Assembly: GCA_018399555.1 (NCBI GenBank)
Contig: JAGYOL010000011.1
Coordinates: 1 to 34,726 of the forward strand
Length of the DNA stretch: 34,726 nt
Reading direction: 5' to 3'
Source of the DNA: Kiritimatiellia bacterium
GTDB taxonomy: Bacteria; Verrucomicrobiota; Kiritimatiellia; RFP12; UBA1067
The position numbers and the translations under genes were made by a program. Below are positions 16,868 to 25,980 of this stretch, in pieces; the stretch's first letter is position 1, and each line of letters begins with the position of its first letter. The notes below the pieces were generated by a model. The model was not told the origin of the DNA. It ran no database searches and saw only the letters and a program-made list of their open reading frames with translations.

Positions 16868-17857
16868 TTACTCAGGTGCACCCAGAGTCTCGACATCGTC
16901 ACGCATTCTGCGCATATCGGCAGCATCCAGCAGCAAGGAACCGGCACCGGCATTCTCAATGATATTTTCAGTGCGCCGGGCACCACACAGCGCACAGGTC
17001 AACCCTGGCTGAGCGACTGTCCAGGCGATCACCAACTGCGCGATCGAACAATTGTACTTCTCAGTCAGCGGCTGCCAGGCGCGTACGCATTCTATCAGGC
17101 GAGCGCGGTTGTGCGGTTTGAACCAGGCAATGCGATTGCGCACTGCACTTTCAGCAAGTTTATAATCCATACCGATTTTACCGGTCAGCAGACCCTGTTC
17201 CAGCGGCGAGTAGGCCAATACAGCAATGTTGTGCTGCAGGCAATAGGGCAAAAGATCATCCTCAATTCTACGGTCGAGCATGCTGTAACGCGGCTGATTG
17301 GAACAAATGATTCCGGCGGCGCGGTATTCATCCATTTGCTCACAGGTTGCATTTGAAACGCCAATCGCCCGAATTTTGCCGACGTCACGCATCTGCATCA
17401 GAAACGCCATTGTATCTTCAATCGGGGTCTTGACCGGCTCAACACTCTGCCAATGTGTCTGAAGCAAATCGATGCAATCAACACGCAGACGTTTGAGTGA
17501 ACGTTCGATCTCGATCTTCAGGGTATTGGGAGAAAGAGAACGGTAGACCGATCTGCCGTCATAATCAAAATGATGCGAACCGGTTCTGCTATCCCACCAC
17601 AAGCCGCATTTTGTCGCTATCACCGCTTTATCACGGCGATCATGCAGGGCATCGCCAACAACTGTCTCGCTGCGTCCGAAACCGTAAACCGGAGCGGTAT
17701 CGATCAGATTGATGCCGTGATCAAGAGCGGCATGAATTGTACGGATCGACTCGCTGTCATCGGTTTCACCCCACCAGGGTCCTCCCCCGACAGCCCAGGT
17801 GCCCATACCCACAACTGAAATTCTGATGTCACTCGTTCCCAATGTTCTGTATTGCAT
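16868..17857 (-). CDS. Aldo/keto reductase
   Basis: About 329 residues from ATG 17857, chosen over GTG 17872 because AAAGGA lies just before the ATG. It is an NADPH-type AKR barrel protein. The tetrad Asp-Tyr-Lys-His can be placed: D and Y in LIDTAPVYGFGRSE, K in VIATKCGLWW and H in LLQTHWQ. Later barrel segments IRAIGVSNA, AYSPLEQGLLTGKI and the QLVIAWTVAQP block are also typical. The sequence resembles the general YajO/YghZ-like aldo/keto reductase group; the substrate is unknown. It is 54 nt downstream of hslO on the same strand. Confidence 0.9.
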   Translation of the reverse strand: MQYRTLGTSDIRISVVGMGTWAVGGGPWWGETDDSESIRTIHAALDHGINLIDTAPVYGFGRSETVVGDALHDRRDKAVIATKCGLWWDSRTGSHHFDYDGRSVYRSLSPNTLKIEIERSLKRLRVDCIDLLQTHWQSVEPVKTPIEDTMAFLMQMRDVGKIRAIGVSNATCEQMDEYRAAGIICSNQPRYSMLDRRIEDDLLPYCLQHNIAVLAYSPLEQGLLTGKIGMDYKLAESAVRNRIAWFKPHNRARLIECVRAWQPLTEKYNCSIAQLVIAWTVAQPGLTCALCGARRTENIIENAGAGSLLLDAADMRRMRDDVETLGAPE

Positions 17858-17911
17858 ATCAGTTCCTTTCACATCGACCGCCTTAGGACAGCTTCAATAT
17901 CGTTAACTTTT

Positions 17912-18826
17912 TCAATCATAATCAAATTCCTCACCGAGATCGAGATCATGACCGCGTTTCTCGAGGATACTCCAGAGCAGCTCTTTGCTGACCTGATAAC
18001 CTGTGCCGCACATGTGGCAGATGATCTGCGTCGGCTGATCGCCGTGAATCATATCTTTCAGATCAGCATCGGGCAGTCCGCTGACCATTCGGGCAACCCG
18101 GTCGAAAGAGCAACGGCATTTGAACTCCAGTGCTTCGGAGTGGTTGCTGCGCAACTCTTTTATGCCGAGTGCAGCGCAAATATCTGTAAAAGTACATTCA
18201 TGCTCAAGCACCTCATCAAGCTTACCGTCGGCGATACTACGCACCAATTTATTAAAGCTTCTTTTATCGCCATCAGGCATGCACTCCAGCAGAACAGCTT
18301 TCGAATGAATCAGCCCCGATTGCGAAGCAAGCGTATTGAGTCGCAAAGTCACGTTGCGCTGCAGCGATTTGATGAAATACTCCATCAAGCCCTCCTGCAG
18401 GGAAGCCGGAACGACATTGATCATAGCACTGGAGAGTGTTTTGCCCGGAACAGAACGTACAACACTGAGTTCGCCCATTTTGCCGAGAATATCGCGTACG
18501 TCATAGCTCTCACGTGCATCCAGCTCGTTGAGAACCTTGTTATTGGTATAACCGCGCAAACCCCCGCCGGCGATATTCTCGACCAGTATCCCCGCAACCG
18601 GTCCCGATACCCGGAAACGCAAAGTCACCGTCTCTTTCGGCTTACTCAACTCCGCACCGATCAACGCCACGCAGGCCAGCGCCTGTGCTTGAACTATTCC
18701 TGCGCAGGGTCCGCAGAGATGGCTGCGTTCAAGCGTACGGGCTGGGCCGGTCACATCAACATAAATCATCGATATTTTTTTTTCGGTCAGAGCTGACTCT
18801 CTGACACCTGGCAGACATTCATCCAT
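17912..18826 (-). CDS. hslO: Redox-regulated chaperone Hsp33
   Basis: About 304 residues from ATG 18826; the ORF track begins 13 codons earlier at GTG 18865, but the ATG fits the family's usual N-terminal length. The N-terminal substrate-binding domain includes VTLRFRVSGPVAGILVENIAGGGLRGYT. The C-terminal redox switch has the four zinc-binding cysteines as CRC (FKCRCSFDRV) and CHMC (IICHMCGTGYQVS). Hsp33 is a cytoplasmic holdase activated by oxidation, which releases zinc and forms two disulfides. The CxC plus CxxC pattern is complete, so the switch should work. The antisense 314-residue ORF at 17852-18796 is a shadow. Confidence 0.93.
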   Translation of the reverse strand: MDECLPGVRESALTEKKISMIYVDVTGPARTLERSHLCGPCAGIVQAQALACVALIGAELSKPKETVTLRFRVSGPVAGILVENIAGGGLRGYTNNKVLNELDARESYDVRDILGKMGELSVVRSVPGKTLSSAMINVVPASLQEGLMEYFIKSLQRNVTLRLNTLASQSGLIHSKAVLLECMPDGDKRSFNKLVRSIADGKLDEVLEHECTFTDICAALGIKELRSNHSEALEFKCRCSFDRVARMVSGLPDADLKDMIHGDQPTQIICHMCGTGYQVSKELLWSILEKRGHDLDLGEEFDYD

Positions 18827-18934
18827 AACGCGGGTATTATAGCGAAACGAGGTATTGACGTACACGATGTTTTTTAACGACTAATCCGTCACATCTGAGT
18901 TGTGACTGAAAATTTGAACAGACACCGGCCTCCG

Positions 18935-21046
18935 TCAAATCTTCCGGGTATTACGCTCTCTGCTTTTTTTAAAAGATTCCGTCACCTTGGAGATAAAGAG
19001 TTTACGCATCATTTCCAGATCATCCCGCTGCTGCTCGAGCGACCACAGCACAAAATTCCAGCGTCTTTTGAAAGAGTAAGCACCCGGCAGACGGGGATTG
19101 AAATTATCAAAGGCGTCACGATTGGAAGCGTAGCGCCAGTATATCTCGCGGCTTTTGCACTCAAAGCCGCTGAAAAAGAGGTCGGCGCACTCGCTGAAAG
19201 AAACAATGTCGCGGTATTCAGTCACAAAGCTGACCAGCACCTGCGCGAATTGATCAAGATAAAAATCATAAACAGCGGCGATATTATCTTCCGTAAAATT
19301 TGTATCAGGCCAACCCAGCACACCCCGTAACGAACAGATCATGACCTTTACAGGCAGTTCTCTGCCGCTTTTAACATCATAGCCGATCTCGAAGATTTCC
19401 TTGCCCTCGCCAAAACGGCAGCTTTTTGATGCGGGTATATACTTTTTCATGACAATATTCTGAGCTGCAGCGTTGCCAAGCAAAGATATAAGAGCCAGGA
19501 TAAAATTACTTTCCTGTCCATAATTTTTAACAAAGCTTCCACGCAGACGTTCCGATGAATCTTCCGGACAGATGATATCCAGCGGTTCACCAGCGCAACG
19601 CTGACGAAGAAAATATTTCATGTGATGCACGCCTTTGCTGTCAAGACGGTTGAGCAGACGATACTCACCTATATCGACGCCTAGAGCTCTGAAGGCATGC
19701 ACTCTGACAAGCAGATAGTCACCATAGCCGGCCTTGCGCTGTGCCAGGCCCTTCTCGATCATACTCGAGCGCAGCGGGCGGCGGTTGGTTTTAAAAACGA
19801 TCTCGCGGGTACGGACTTCCTCGCGGGCTTTCTGGTAGCGATCGCGCAGTTCATACACATTGACATCCTCAATGATTTCACCGGCACTCAGCATCTGTTG
19901 AATATTGTAAATCAGAACCTTGGTACGGTGGTCGACCCCGGGATGGAAATCGGGTCGATTATTACGGAAAGTCGCACCCGGCAGAGCGGCGCGTCTGGCG
20001 TCGAAAGCCGCGCTCAAGTTGATCGCGTCGATCTGATATATCTCACCGGAAAGATGCATATACATGGTCTCAATAAACTCATTGCTCGTTTCATCGGCCA
20101 ATTCCGGACGTTCAAGGCACTGCTTTATGATGTAGCAGATTTCAATCAGACGGACTTTAATCATTTTGGCGGTGAGCGAACCGTGCTCGATATCGGTCAG
20201 CAGTGCTTCCAGTTCAGGAATCACAAAGGTCTCCGCCGTGCCCATCCGCAAGCCGAAAATTTCGATTTCATGATGGTTGTTAATTTTAACAGCGCGCATA
20301 TTGGAGTGCAGCTGTCCTTTAAAAACACCAACCATCTCGTGCAGAGCGGCGACAAACAAATCACGGTCGTTTTCGATCAGTTTGATCAACTCGTGAAATT
20401 CATTATATGACAGAAAGTGAACACCTCCCGAGCTGTGATAATAACGCAGAGGCGAATGGATGGTAGTGCGGCTTGAATTAAGTGCCGCTATCATTTCAGC
20501 CCGCGTCCAGGCTAGCGGCTTGATGCGCCACTCCTGACCAAGTGCGCGGTAGCTCTCCAGAACAAAGAGATTCCTGTCGGCAAAGATAATTTCATTCAGG
20601 CAGAAACCCAGACTCTGCAACCACTGATCGGCGTTGATGATGCGCTCAGTGTGCACCTCGCGCTGTGATATCTCGATTAAGCCGTTCACGACATTGCCGC
20701 AGATAAAGTTGTTTGTGATAACTGCCGAGCGACGTTGCGGTCTGACGGTGCCGAGATTCCAGAATGCGCCGGTCAGCAGAGGAACCGAAGCGACATTGTG
20801 ATTGCCGCTGGTCAGAGTCAGAACGTAACCGTGGGCTCCGCGTGCGATATCTGATTTTTTCACCACCAGCAGAGGAGCGCGCTGTTCAATATTTTTCAGT
20901 GTATGTTTTTCGAAAATGAAGGTGTCGCTGCCCCAGTCAAAACCGCAAAAAATGTGTGTGCGGCCTAAGAACCGGAAGGAGACATCATTTTCTTTGGGCC
21001 TAGCGTCTTTGGTAACCCGCTGTATGAATTGTTTTACTGCATTCAT
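18935..21046 (-). CDS. Large protein of unknown function coupled to the nucleotidyltransferase/kinase fusion
   Basis: 703 residues from ATG 21046, which overlaps the upstream stop by one base (TGATG); the ORF track's TTG 21049 is one codon earlier. AGGAAA lies at a suitable distance before the ATG. No signal peptide or membrane helix is visible and the chain looks soluble and mixed alpha/beta. Notable segments are IFCGFDWGSDTF near the N-terminus, NNRPDFHPGVDH in the middle, and CRFGEGKEIFEIGYD followed by ELPVKVMICSLRGVLGWPDTNF in the C-terminal third. The first segment faintly recalls an actin-like ATPase phosphate loop, but the other motifs of that fold were not found. No function is assigned; tight coupling implies a role related to the sugar-activating enzyme upstream. 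Confidence 0.75.
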   Translation of the reverse strand: MNAVKQFIQRVTKDARPKENDVSFRFLGRTHIFCGFDWGSDTFIFEKHTLKNIEQRAPLLVVKKSDIARGAHGYVLTLTSGNHNVASVPLLTGAFWNLGTVRPQRRSAVITNNFICGNVVNGLIEISQREVHTERIINADQWLQSLGFCLNEIIFADRNLFVLESYRALGQEWRIKPLAWTRAEMIAALNSSRTTIHSPLRYYHSSGGVHFLSYNEFHELIKLIENDRDLFVAALHEMVGVFKGQLHSNMRAVKINNHHEIEIFGLRMGTAETFVIPELEALLTDIEHGSLTAKMIKVRLIEICYIIKQCLERPELADETSNEFIETMYMHLSGEIYQIDAINLSAAFDARRAALPGATFRNNRPDFHPGVDHRTKVLIYNIQQMLSAGEIIEDVNVYELRDRYQKAREEVRTREIVFKTNRRPLRSSMIEKGLAQRKAGYGDYLLVRVHAFRALGVDIGEYRLLNRLDSKGVHHMKYFLRQRCAGEPLDIICPEDSSERLRGSFVKNYGQESNFILALISLLGNAAAQNIVMKKYIPASKSCRFGEGKEIFEIGYDVKSGRELPVKVMICSLRGVLGWPDTNFTEDNIAAVYDFYLDQFAQVLVSFVTEYRDIVSFSECADLFFSGFECKSREIYWRYASNRDAFDNFNPRLPGAYSFKRRWNFVLWSLEQQRDDLEMMRKLFISKVTESFKKSRERNTRKI

Positions 21047-22989
21047 CAAGCCATTTCCTGTTTGTCAGCCGCCAGGCGAAGCTGCTCACGGACGATCAGC
21101 TCTTCCGCGAGTTCGCCGACGGCATTGAGATCGGCGGCATCAGCCGCCTCGAGAAGATTTTCAAGAGCGGGCAGAATATGTACGGCAAACTTACGGTGGC
21201 CAGCACCCGTCAGACGTCCGAAAGCACCGAGACACTGCACCAGCCGCTGCACCGCCCCTTTGAAAAACAGAGCAATGAAATCGGCATACTCAGGCATCAG
21301 AGCGGCGTATTGCGCTGCAAGCCTGCAACGCAGAGCAGCATCAACTCTTACATAGGGGTCATACAGCAGCGCAGCCACATCGTAAGCCGGCGAACCGAAA
21401 CGCATACCCTGATAGTCGATGAAACGGCAGCGGCGTCTGTCAAAAAGTATGTTGCTGGATTGCAGATCGCGGTGGATAACGCAACGGCTGCCGCCGCAGA
21501 GTTCAACGGCGATATCGCGCAGTTCACACTCAACTTTTTCAGGAAGCTTTTCATATCCCAGTCTGTCACAGAGCAGGTGTTTCGCAAACAGGGCATGCTC
21601 CCACTGGTAGAGTGCCAGATCGAAAGAGGGCTCAAGCTCGGCGTCAGACTTCAGAACCGCCGCAGTTGCGTTACGATGGAAAACCGCCACTTTCACAAGA
21701 AGCTCACTGTAAATCTCCCGAACCTTACCAGGTGTCGCTGCAAGTTTGTCGGCCAACGACATGGTACCGGCATCCTCCAGTACAACAGTATTTTTATCTT
21801 CTGACCTATGGAGCAGTTGAGGCACCGGCACTCCAGCTGCGGCAAGCAGACGGGTATGATCGGCATAACGTTGATTTTCGGCACGTCCACCGTCGTCCAC
21901 AATAAACACAGCTCTATCTTTTCCATAGAAGCCGCGCCAGAAGCGACGATTTGAACCACGCTGACCGATAAAATCAAAGGCACAGATTTCCGGCTGCCAT
22001 CCGAGAGCCGCAGCAGCTTTGATCACAGAGTTTTCGCCAATCAGAGATCCCGGCACGCAGCAGGCACATTCTATCCGTCCGCCAACCTCACCCCCCTGCA
22101 CCACAGAGTTTTTCAAGTTGGCATCACTGCCCAGCACGGTATTGCCGAAGACAACGCTATCTATGCCGCGTACGCTTTCGTCAATCTGCAAGCGATTGCT
22201 TATGCAGAAAAAAGTTCTGCGTTTATCGCTGAGACGATCACAGGTTATATCGTAGAGTTCAGCACCCGGAGCGTCGGAAAGAAAGCGGCGTTTGGTCTCC
22301 ATATGTATCTTACGGTAACGCTCGATTGTGCCGGCGTCATTCCAGTAACTGCCGGGCACCGTGACTCCCTTCAGGAAGAGATTGGAGCACATGGCATTCT
22401 GATAGGCATCCACCAGAGTTGAGAACCCCTGTTGCGGAATAAAATCAAATATCCGGGGTGAGAGCAGCTGCAGACCGCAGAAGGTGTAGGTGCCCTCGAC
22501 TCCCGGCGAAGGACTGCGATAAGAGGTGATGCGTCCGGAACGGTCAAGCTCAACAGTGCGCGGACCGCTCACGGCGGTAACCCAGCAGGCGCCGAGCAGC
22601 TGCGGCAGCGAGTCGTAGACGGATGCAATCTCTTTCAGATCAATTGAAGCGGCGATATCAGCGTTGACAACCCAGAAAGGTTCCAGCGCGAAGAAATCCC
22701 GCCACGGCGGTAACGCTCCGCCGGTTCCCCTGATTTCATCCTCGGGCGCAAAGTGAAGACGAACTCCATAATCTGTTGCATCGAGATGCTCTTTAAGCCG
22801 GTCAGCCTGCCAGTGGGCATTAACAACAATCTCTGAGACACCGGCGGTTCTGAGCATCTCGATCACACGATCGAGCAGCGGGCGTCCCCACAGCGGCAGC
22901 AGCGGTTTGGGCAGAGTGGCGGTCAGCGGGCGCAGGCGATTGCCGAAACCGGCTGCGAGCACAAAGGCTTTGGCTGGCAGTTTTTTCAT
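21046..22989 (-). CDS. Fused sugar-1-phosphate nucleotidyltransferase and aminoglycoside-phosphotransferase-type kinase (MurU-AmgK-like)
   Basis: A 647-residue two-enzyme protein. Residues about 1-245 are an NDP-sugar pyrophosphorylase domain (FVLAAGFGNRLRPLT, KPLLPLWGRPLLDRV, and NDAGTIERY near its end). Residues about 270-325 contain hexapeptide-like repeats (VVFGNTVLGSDANLKNSVV). Residues about 335-600 are a phosphotransferase domain with VIHRDLQSSNILF as the catalytic loop and FIDYQG as the metal-binding motif. In pseudomonads the separate AmgK and MurU proteins phosphorylate and uridylylate N-acetylmuramate in peptidoglycan recycling, so a similar anomeric kinase plus nucleotidyltransferase role is likely; the actual sugar is not determined. 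The downstream 703-residue gene is translationally coupled. Confidence 0.88.
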   Translation of the reverse strand: MKKLPAKAFVLAAGFGNRLRPLTATLPKPLLPLWGRPLLDRVIEMLRTAGVSEIVVNAHWQADRLKEHLDATDYGVRLHFAPEDEIRGTGGALPPWRDFFALEPFWVVNADIAASIDLKEIASVYDSLPQLLGACWVTAVSGPRTVELDRSGRITSYRSPSPGVEGTYTFCGLQLLSPRIFDFIPQQGFSTLVDAYQNAMCSNLFLKGVTVPGSYWNDAGTIERYRKIHMETKRRFLSDAPGAELYDITCDRLSDKRRTFFCISNRLQIDESVRGIDSVVFGNTVLGSDANLKNSVVQGGEVGGRIECACCVPGSLIGENSVIKAAAALGWQPEICAFDFIGQRGSNRRFWRGFYGKDRAVFIVDDGGRAENQRYADHTRLLAAAGVPVPQLLHRSEDKNTVVLEDAGTMSLADKLAATPGKVREIYSELLVKVAVFHRNATAAVLKSDAELEPSFDLALYQWEHALFAKHLLCDRLGYEKLPEKVECELRDIAVELCGGSRCVIHRDLQSSNILFDRRRCRFIDYQGMRFGSPAYDVAALLYDPYVRVDAALRCRLAAQYAALMPEYADFIALFFKGAVQRLVQCLGAFGRLTGAGHRKFAVHILPALENLLEAADAADLNAVGELAEELIVREQLRLAADKQEMA

Positions 22990-23040
22990 GCTGGCTTCTC
23001 AGATAAAATATTTAACTCCCTTTTTTTAAGGCAAAGCTGG

Positions 23041-23081
23041 AAAAAGCAGCACTTGCCGGACTACACACCTGAATCCGGCAA
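23041..23081 (-). terminator. Candidate intrinsic terminator after the 270-residue membrane protein gene
   Basis: On the minus strand TTGCCGGA (23081-23074) pairs perfectly with TCCGGCAA (23060-23053) across a 13-nt loop. A TTTTT run follows 7 nt later. The hairpin begins 4 nt after the stop codon of the upstream gene and precedes the fusion gene. The gap before the T-run makes it weaker than a textbook terminator. Confidence 0.45.
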
Positions 23082-23085
23082 ATTG

Positions 23086-23898
23086 CTAGAAGGGACGTCC
23101 GTTAAAACGCTGCTGGCGCTGCACCTTCATCTTGGGTTCTTCGAGGTGCAGCGCATACCATTCATCACCGAAAGGAGCATTGGAAAAGTGCTTTATCCGG
23201 TTGTTGGCAAGGTGATCGCGGTTGCGTTTGAGAAATTCGTTTTCTGTCTTTTCACAGCCGTCTATCAACACTTTGTGCGCCTGGTCAATCTCGCCGCGTT
23301 GAACAAGAATCCATGAGTAGAGCGCGTATATCAGAACTCCCTGATCAGTGCGTACCCGACCGGAGTGTTTTTTAAAAAGCTTTTCGATACCCTCATCACC
23401 GCGCATATACATGCGGGCCATTTTGATGCAGGCCATCATAGGATCGAGAACCATGACAGTGGGCATCAGCTTGTCGACAGCTTTGAAATCCTTGTTCATC
23501 CAGTGCAGCTGCAGCCGCAGGGCGTTGATCTGTTTGCGCATCAACGGCGCCCAGCGGTCGAATTTTTCCAGTCCGGCGGAAGCATCAAGTGCCTTTTTTA
23601 TAAAGACGGCCTGCTCCTTCTCAATGATTTTACGCGCATCCTTCACAGAACCGGGCGGTTTTATCTGCCATTGACTGACCTTTTGCTGCAAATGGTTTTT
23701 ACCGTTGTTCAGAACACTCTGCACCTTTTCCATCTCCGACTTCACCTTGCGTTGAACCAAAAAACCCAGAAGCAGCTGCGCGGCAAGAAATACCAGCACT
23801 CCCCATAAAACCGACCAGCCGCCGGCGGCCGCGCCGCCGTACCACAATGCGAGTCCACTTGAAAAACCGAAAATCAGATTGATCGCCAAAAGATACAT
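23086..23898 (-). CDS. Hypothetical membrane protein with helical repeat-like C-terminal domain
   Basis: 270 residues. Two N-terminal membrane helices (YLLAINLIFGFSSGLALW and WGVLVFLAAQLLLGFLV) are followed by a coiled-coil stretch (EMEKVQSVLNNGKNHLQQKV) and an all-helical region of about 150 residues that looks like degenerate TPR repeats (WMNKDFKAVDKLMPTVMVLDP, IYALYSWILVQRGEIDQAHKVLIDGCEKT). A strong AAGGAGG site stands 10 nt before ATG 23898. No specific family is recognised. Many membrane-anchored TPR proteins act as scaffolds, but that is not shown here. Confidence 0.7.
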   Translation of the reverse strand: MYLLAINLIFGFSSGLALWYGGAAAGGWSVLWGVLVFLAAQLLLGFLVQRKVKSEMEKVQSVLNNGKNHLQQKVSQWQIKPPGSVKDARKIIEKEQAVFIKKALDASAGLEKFDRWAPLMRKQINALRLQLHWMNKDFKAVDKLMPTVMVLDPMMACIKMARMYMRGDEGIEKLFKKHSGRVRTDQGVLIYALYSWILVQRGEIDQAHKVLIDGCEKTENEFLKRNRDHLANNRIKHFSNAPFGDEWYALHLEEPKMKVQRQQRFNGRPF

Positions 23899-24047
23899 AG
23901 GTTAAAAACCTCCTTGAAAGTTGTCCGAATCATAGCATAACACTTTTGCGCTTGTATATCCTGTTTATTTAACCATAATATATGGCTCATTTCGAGTTCC
24001 CTTTAAGGGCGTATAAATAATTAACTTAAGCATGAAGAGCTGAGACT
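23899..24047. promoter_or_regulatory. Divergent intergenic region between the membrane protein and the zinc-type dehydrogenase
   Basis: This 149-nt AT-rich spacer must hold promoters for both directions. On the plus strand TTGTAT and TAATAT lie 18 nt apart (about 23955-23984), a weak sigma-70 match. On the minus strand the Shine-Dalgarno AAGGAGG is at 23908-23915. No clear dyad operator was found. Confidence 0.35.
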
Positions 24048-25334
24048 ATGGAAACACTGGCACTACGATTATATGGCAAAAAAGATCTGCGTCTTGAACG
24101 TTTTGAACTGAATGAGATCGGTGATGATGAGGTATTGGCTGACATTGTGACCAACAGCATTTGCATGTCGGACTATAAAGCCGCGATGCAGGGAGGCAGT
24201 CACAAACGCGTTCCCGATGATGTTGCCGACAATCCGATCATTCTTGGTCATGAGTTCTGCGGCAAACTGCTGCAGGTCGGTAAAAACTGGCAGCATAAGT
24301 TCAAACCGGGTCAGAAATACGGGGTGCAACCTCAAATGAACATCCCCGGACGGGAACTTGAGGCACCGGGATATTCCTTCCCGTATATAGGCGGTTATGC
24401 AACCCGGATTGTGATACCTCGTGAAGTTCTGGAGCTTGATTGTCTGCTTTCATACGACGGCGACGCCTACTACAAATCATCGATCGCCGAACCGGTTTCG
24501 TGTATTGTGGGTGCCTATCGCTGCAGCTATCATTTCAAACCGGGTGAATATGTACATCAGATGGGCATTCGAAACGGCGGCAGCATGGTTGTTCTGGCAG
24601 GGGCCGGACCGATGGGACTCAGTGCCATAGATCTGGCTCTGCACGGACCTGAACATAAACCGGCGCGGCTTGCAATCACCGATATTGATCAGGCGCGGCT
24701 GGATCGTGCCGCCGAAATATTCCCGGTGGAGCATGCCAGAGAGTGCGGAGTCGAGCTGCACTACCTTAATACCGCAGGAGTGGACGATCCGGTCGCATTT
24801 ATCAAAGCGGCCAACAACGGTGAGGGCTATGATGATGTCATGATTTTCGCACCGGTTCCGGCTTTGGTCGAACAGGGTTCCGCGCTGCTGGGTTACACCG
24901 GATGTATGAATTTCTTTGCCGGCCCCTCCACTCAGGACTTCAAAGCGTCGATCAACTTCTATGATGTTCACTACATGGGACATCATGTTGTGGGGTCATC
25001 CGGAGGCAACACTCAGGATTTGCAGGACTCCATGAACTATGCGGCCAGAGAACTGATCAACCCATCAGTCATGATCACACATGTGGGAGGAATCGACTCG
25101 GTTGAGAAAACCGTGCTCAAACTTCCCGAAATCCCCGGCGGCAAGAAGCTGGTTTACACCCACGTTTCCATGCCCATGACTGCAATTGCCGATTTTGCCC
25201 GGCTTGGAGCAGAAGACCGGTTCTTTGCCGATCTCGACGTGATCTGCCGGAAGCACAACAATCTCTGGTCCACCGAGGCGGAGAATTACATTCTGACCAA
25301 GGCGCCGCGTCTGGAAGAGGATGCATCACTCTGA
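24048..25334 (+). CDS. Zinc-type medium-chain alcohol/polyol dehydrogenase, L-sorbose-1-phosphate reductase-like
   Basis: A 428-residue MDR-superfamily protein. The N-terminal catalytic domain has NSICMSDYKA with the catalytic-zinc Cys (usual GICGSD), GHEFCG with the zinc-binding His and Glu, and AEPVSCIVGAY. The nucleotide-binding domain has VVLAGAGPMGLSAIDLAL. It is longer than sorbitol dehydrogenase (about 350 residues), and no structural-zinc four-cysteine loop is visible. Length and architecture recall L-sorbose-1-phosphate reductases, which reduce a ketose phosphate to a sugar alcohol phosphate, but the substrate remains uncertain. ruvA begins 22 nt downstream and may be co-transcribed. 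Confidence 0.82.
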   Translation: METLALRLYGKKDLRLERFELNEIGDDEVLADIVTNSICMSDYKAAMQGGSHKRVPDDVADNPIILGHEFCGKLLQVGKNWQHKFKPGQKYGVQPQMNIPGRELEAPGYSFPYIGGYATRIVIPREVLELDCLLSYDGDAYYKSSIAEPVSCIVGAYRCSYHFKPGEYVHQMGIRNGGSMVVLAGAGPMGLSAIDLALHGPEHKPARLAITDIDQARLDRAAEIFPVEHARECGVELHYLNTAGVDDPVAFIKAANNGEGYDDVMIFAPVPALVEQGSALLGYTGCMNFFAGPSTQDFKASINFYDVHYMGHHVVGSSGGNTQDLQDSMNYAARELINPSVMITHVGGIDSVEKTVLKLPEIPGGKKLVYTHVSMPMTAIADFARLGAEDRFFADLDVICRKHNNLWSTEAENYILTKAPRLEEDASL

Positions 25335-25356
25335 AAAATCCGAGCTGATCTGATCA

Positions 25357-25953
25357 ATGATCGCATACATCAAAGGTATTCTGGCTGAAAAGAATCCATC
25401 GCTGCTGATCGTGGATGTGGGCGGCGTGGGTTATGAAATCTTTGCATCTCTGAATACCTTTGATCGTCTGCCGCCTTGCGGTTCGGAATGCAAGTTGCTG
25501 ACCTACCATCATATCCGTGAGGACACTCAGATACTCTTCGGTTTCATTGACGCCAGAGAGAAGGAGATGTTCGAACTGCTGCTGGGCGTCAGCGGGGTCG
25601 GCGCACGCACAGCGCTCAGCATTCTGAGCGGACTGACTGTGGCCGAACTCTCACTCTGCATCTCTGAAAACAATATCAAGCGAATCAGCTCGGTGCATGG
25701 CATCGGCAAAAAAACGGCTGAGCGGATTCTGGTTGAACTACGTGACAAGATCAATCCCTTTGAAGCGCTCGCAAGCTTCGACAAGGTCGGCACACAAACG
25801 GCAACTGTTATGCGTGATTCCGTGATGGCATTGACTTCACTGGGGTTCGCTCAGGAGAAAGCTACCAAAATGGTTCAGTCCGTACTGGAGAAAGAGAGCA
25901 GCATCAGCGACACCGAGGAGCTGCTGCGTAAAGCACTGAGCGGCGGAAGGTAG
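25357..25953 (+). CDS. ruvA: Holliday junction branch migration complex subunit RuvA
   Basis: 198 residues, the standard RuvA length. The N-terminal OB-fold opens MIAYIKGILAEKNPSLLIVDVGGVGYEI; two helix-hairpin-helix motifs follow (LLGVSGVGARTALSIL and ISSVHGIGKKTAERILVEL), then a short linker and the C-terminal RuvB-binding domain (MALTSLGFAQEKATKMV). RuvA tetramers hold the four-way junction while RuvB drives branch migration. Neither ruvB nor ruvC is adjacent. No strong ribosome binding site is seen, and the gene follows a metabolic dehydrogenase at 22 nt. Confidence 0.95.
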   Translation: MIAYIKGILAEKNPSLLIVDVGGVGYEIFASLNTFDRLPPCGSECKLLTYHHIREDTQILFGFIDAREKEMFELLLGVSGVGARTALSILSGLTVAELSLCISENNIKRISSVHGIGKKTAERILVELRDKINPFEALASFDKVGTQTATVMRDSVMALTSLGFAQEKATKMVQSVLEKESSISDTEELLRKALSGGR

Positions 25954-25980
25954 CCGCCAGGCAGCTGCGAAACACTGCAA

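Noticed and set aside
17852-18796. 314-residue plus-strand ORF
   Set aside because: Lies antisense over hslO, whose CxC and CxxC zinc motifs and family alignment are clear; the plus-strand translation shows no family motif.
19697-20410. 237-residue plus-strand ORF
   Set aside because: Antisense to the 703-residue orphan, which is tied to its upstream gene by a stop-start overlap and a suitable ribosome binding site.
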